A stretch of DNA of 64,000 bases from Isoetes taiwanensis (lineage: Eukaryota; Streptophyta; Lycopodiopsida; Isoetales; Isoetaceae), in contig JAJEKV010000159.1 in NCBI GenBank assembly GCA_021234155.1, forward strand, positions 1,013,971 through 1,077,970. The letters are read 5' to 3'. Every line of letters begins with the position of its first letter. Position 1 is the first letter of the stretch. Of the stretch, positions 60,461 through 64,000 are shown piece by piece. The position numbers and the translations under genes were made by a program. A model generated the notes under the pieces. That model was not told the origin of the DNA. It worked only from the letters and a program-made list of their open reading frames with translations, and did not search any database.

Positions 60461-60798
60461 GTATAGGCGTTTCTACTGGTCCTATGCATTTGCAACTTCT
60501 TGTGCACGGATAGTTTTGCCCACGTTGACTTAGAAGGCTGCATCCATCTCCTCAAGGAATTCAAGCCATTTCATTGAAAAGATTCATCTGCAAGTAACAG
60601 GAACCAATAACTTGACTATTCTTTATGGCCATCTATTCTGATGCAACTTGGATCACAGTCTGCAAAGGCGTTCAACTTAATGGTTTTATCAAAAACGCTA
60701 TTTAATATGTCTCTGTTCACGTTTAATTTCATTCTGATATCTTTTGTTTAATTGTATCATGGCAATGGGATGATTTGCACGTAGAATAATCTCTTGCT

Positions 60799-61337
60799 TT
60801 GCAACAAAGAAATGTAATGACATGGACCTCGTTAAATGCTGCATTTTCTCAGAATGGACATGGCAGTCAAGTCTTTCAGCTTAAAGGAAATGTGTTTACT
60901 TTTACAACTATTTTGAATTCGTGTTTTGATGCATCAAATTTAGCACTAGGTAGATTAATTCATGCACATGCAGTCAATGCTGGTTATCAGCCAGGAGTGA
61001 TTTTGGACACTGCGCTCTAATGAATACGTATGGAAACTGTGGAGATCTTGGAGTTGCTAGATTATTATTTGAGAATATGCAACAAAAGGATGTGATATCT
61101 TGGAACTGTATTATTGGAGCTTATGGAATGCATGGCTATGCCAAACAGGCCTTTGAGCTGTTTCAGAAAATGCTATTAACATCCACAAAGCCAAGTAAAG
61201 TCACTAACATACCCATCTTCACTGCTTGCTCTAACATAGTTGCATTTGTACAAAGCAAATGGGTTCATGCTTACATACTTCATAATACAACTGACATTGA
61301 TGTTTTTGTGGGGAACATTAGTACGGATAACGAATAA
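60799..61337 (+). pseudogene. PPR pseudogene (two frames)
   Basis: Strips RNVMTWTSLNAAFSQNGHG, LALGRLIHAHAVNAGYQPGV, then after a one-base shift at 61016 MNTYGNCGDLGVARLLFENM, KDVISWNCIIGAYGMHGYAK and SKWVHAYILHNTTDIDVF. These are PLS-type PPR motifs. It is not a close copy of the tandem PPR genes. No E or DYW region follows; the relic ends near 61337. Confidence 0.65.
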
Positions 61338-61407
61338 AAATAGCTCACCTTTTTATGTAGCATGATCTAACATGTTTGTTATAGATATTGTGACCACAAC
61401 TTCTTGG

Positions 61408-61668
61408 AAAATGGACCATTACACTTGATTAGTAACAAAGGTTCTTCAAACTGATAGATTGATAATGGCCATAAAAAAGCATGCAATTATATACCAAGAA
61501 TATTGACCTTAGAATAAGAACAATGGCAGCCAACAACTCGAAAAATGGACCATTGCACTTGATTGGTAACAAATGTAACCTCAAAATGATAGATTGATAA
61601 GTGGCTAAAAAAAAGAAAGCAATTATATGCCAAGAATATTGGCCTTAGAATAAGAACATTTACCATAC
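61408..61668. repeat. Tandem duplication of about 134 bp
   Basis: GGACCATTACACTTGATT... (from 61413) and GGACCATTGCACTTGATT... (from 61547) are followed by matching sequence through CCAAGAATATTGACCTTAG / GGCCTTAG. Two copies with a few differences. Confidence 0.7.
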
Positions 61669-61874
61669 ATGATTCCTTTCTAGTGGGCACGTCTAAAAAT
61701 GGCAACTTGTCAAAATTGCAAGTGGACTTCTTACAAAGTGCTGCCCATCTGACCAAGTGTATGATCCAAATAAATAGCTGCCATTACAACACTTTTCTTG
61801 CACTAACTCACACTAAAGCTCTGGCTTTCTCCTTTGCTTTTGAAAAGAAGGGTTTTGGGTTGTATGTTTACCAA

Positions 61875-63560
61875 AATACATGGAGGAGTTTTTTATGCTA
61901 ACATTGTAGGTGGCATAGTTACTTCCCACATTGGTTAGTTCGGGGACTAGTTGGTAGTCTGTGAGGTTAGCTATGGCTATGGATGGAAAGTTGAAGTTGC
62001 TAATGTCAGAAATGTTCGTTGGACGTGAAGCGTTTTATCCTTGTGGTGCTTGAGATTGTTGAGGCACTGTATCCAACTTTGCACAGAAAGAGTAGATAAT
62101 CTTCTGTTGTGGTGTCATACACAAGCCCTGGATCCGACGCCGCTGTCGGGTTGATCTCCCCAGATCCATAGTTAAATGGACTAGCTTCGACCCCGGATGC
62201 ATTTAATATTGGTTCTTGCATGTTGTTCAACGGTGAAGCTGCAAGATCAAAGCATTGATAGACAAACTAAAAGCTAGTACACTATTCTATGATGCAACAG
62301 TACATTATTCTATGCCTGTCCTAGATTGAAGATCAACTTATTTTATTAGTCAGGGAATAGATTATTCATTGTACAGTAATAGATTGTTCTATGCTGATCC
62401 TAGATTAACATCCGTTTAGTGTTTACTCTATTTTATGCTAGGGACATAATCAAATGTCTCACTTACCAGTGGTCATGATGGCAGATTTGATGGCTGTAGG
62501 GCTCCACTTGGGGTACAAGCTTTTCAAAAGAGCTGTAACACCTGCAACATGGGGACAAGACATGGAGGTTCCATATATGATGTTGTACTCCACCCTTCTA
62601 GTGTCATTTGGCAACTTTGTTGGCGAATTTCCGCCAGTCCAGGTTGCTAGAATATTGAGATCTGGTGCCGATGTATCAGGCTTCAAAGGTCATACAAGAT
62701 AATAGTTAAATAGTTAAATTACTTACAAACAAACTCTTAGACAAAGAAAAACAACTTGAACAAAGAAGTCTTGAAAGAAAATGTACCTTAAGTATGCCTG
62801 GATTGAGCGAATTGGGACCCTGAGACGAGAATGTGGTCATCGACAGTGCAGGTTTGAAACCAAGCAGAGTGACTGGAGGAACAATCTTCACCATTGGGTC
62901 TCTATTTCATCAAGTGTGATTTGGTTAAGTAACATTACCATTTTCCTCTTGGGCACAAAGTTAGACAAGTATAAGATTTTACTTGGTAGAGTTGATATAG
63001 AAGAGAGCAGCCACTGCAATATTGGCATTGATAGCAGTTCCAGGAAGTAGATAGGCATCAACAGACACCTCATTTCCATGAGCAGCAGAATTGCCAAGAA
63101 CATATCCTGCAGCTCCAGCTCTCAAGACCTCTTGACTTTTGCCGACGCGCATCCCCTGGCCTCTCAAGCAAAGGACAACCTTGCCCTTCACCTTTGTAGA
63201 GTCTAATAAGTTGGGAAGGCATTGGTTGCCACAATGCATAGTCATTTATAGATAAGTTACATGTATTCCTCTCAGTCAATGTAGAAGGTTGAAATACCTG
63301 GCATTGGTGATGTTGCTAGACAAGGCAGCATTTCCTAAAAAAAGAAAGGATACCATTTGTCTTCGAGGTTCAAAGGAGTAATGCTTTTTCCCTGTGTGAA
63401 CAGACCATAATTGTTAGATGCAATTCAAGTTGTACTAAAGGTTTTTAACATTTATTAGTTCTAGGAAGTTTCTGAGCTATACAAAATGGTTTAAGACTTA
63501 CATTCAATACAGTGCCATTTCCAAGCAAAACATTGGAAGAAGTCCAAGAATGGAACCGGA
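61875..63560 (-). pseudogene. 5'-truncated subtilase pseudogene
   Basis: Exons on the minus strand: near 63550-63490 WTSSNVLLGNGTVLN; 63245-62979 PA-domain region (STKVKGKVVLCLRGQGMRV, AYLLPGTAIN); 62894-62790 TFSSQGPNSLNPGILK; 62686-62459 with catalytic Ser in [11 protein letters not shown] and [15 protein letters not shown]; and 62230-62006 FNYGSGEINP then DPGLVYDTTTEDYLLFLC. A shift near 62015 leads into ISNFNFPSIAIANLT and the Fn3-like TNVGSNYATYNV (to about 61875). The propeptide and the Asp and His exons are absent; upstream of about 63600 a plus-strand PPR fragment begins. It is a related but distinct paralogue of 43588-46765, in the same orientation. Confidence 0.72.
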
Positions 63561-63629
63561 ACCGCGCCACCAAACGACGCCGGAGGCCAGGGAACACACA
63601 TGCAAGCTACTAACAGCAACAGTGGTATA

Positions 63630-63826
63630 CTTATAACGACTATGGTAGACTGGAGGATGCTTATGAAGCCTTTGGTAAAATGCAGCAAAAAGATATAATA
63701 TCATGGAATACTATAATATCTGCATCTTCTCAGAATGGGTCTGCAAAAAAGTCTCTTAATCTTTTCCAAGAAATGCTGCAAGAAGGCAGGACAAGATCCT
63801 CTGTAACTGATAACGTTGCACACTAG
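63630..63826 (+). pseudogene. PPR fragment at the right edge
   Basis: The plus strand reads YGRLEDAYEAFGKMQQKD, IISWNTIISASSQNGSAKK and SLNLFQEMLQEG before a stop at 63824-63826, one PPR motif and parts of its neighbours. It abuts the truncated subtilase exon. It may be the broken-off remainder of a larger PPR gene, possibly the same as 60799-61337. Confidence 0.5.
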
Positions 63827-64000
63827 AATTGGATATAGTAATCTTATCTTGTGACAATGCATGTAGGTTAGAAAGCGAGCACAGGCATCCATGGGAGCTG
63901 TATTAGGGAGGATCCAGATACCTCCTACTTTAGAGAGAGCAAGTGAGGCTCTGGTTACATTTTTTGAAGTGTCTATACAAGCAGTTATGAGCACACAAGG

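Overview
This is nuclear DNA of a land plant, and I infer a fern or another seed-free vascular plant. The evidence is several DYW-type pentatricopeptide-repeat (PPR) sequences, a membrane-anchored GH9 endoglucanase first exon of plant type, plant subtilase (SBT) exons with GT-AG introns, and a mix of LINE, Ty3/gypsy and TIR DNA-transposon remains. Only the GH9 exon at the left edge looks like an undamaged gene part. Almost everything else is repeat or pseudogene.

Layout. 230-461 (-) is the first exon of a GH9 endoglucanase that runs off the left edge. 1245-38949 is a tandem triplication of a segment of about 7.6 kb (units at 1245-18784, 18785-30272, 30273-38949). Each unit carries, in order: an unidentified stretch, a minus-strand LINE reverse-transcriptase relic, a plus-strand gypsy gag-protease-RT fragment, a spacer rich in AGATGC motifs, and two minus-strand PPR pseudogenes. 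Each unit was later enlarged by its own insertion. Unit 1 holds a 9.93-kb TIR transposon (3045-12978, TGAT target duplication, Sola-like transposase). Unit 2 holds about 3.86 kb of unidentified DNA (about 23580-27437). Unit 3 holds 1.08 kb with an 8-bp target duplication (34799-35879). Because the units are paralogues, the empty sites of the insertions can be read directly from the sister units. The PPR gene that was copied runs on past unit 3 to its start at 39827, so unit 3 carries the original right boundary.

Right half. A non-autonomous repeat related to the unit 3 insertion (about 40441-41800), a decayed 11-exon subtilase (43588-46765, -), a fourth and inverted PPR-DYW copy (47586-48571, +), another member of the non-autonomous repeat (about 50840-51720), an RPA70-like OB-fold/zinc-ribbon gene with one in-frame TGA and one frameshift (52976-54423, +), a LINE 3' end with poly-A (to 56289), leucine-rich-repeat relics on both strands (57700-60460), a PPR relic (60799-61337), a 5'-truncated subtilase (61875-63560, -) and a PPR fragment at the right edge.

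Two observations stand out. First, the large TIR transposon carries two convergent genes, and each gene has an intron filled with a (TGG/CCA)n array. Second, parts of units 2 and 3 and the inserted elements differ from their sister copies mainly at CAG/CTG sites, which are replaced by CG-containing strings (CAG to CGG, CTG to ACG or GCG). That is what a base-caller trained on CpG methylation would be expected to produce on CHG-methylated plant DNA. If so, many frameshifts in those stretches are sequencing artefacts and mark methylated DNA.
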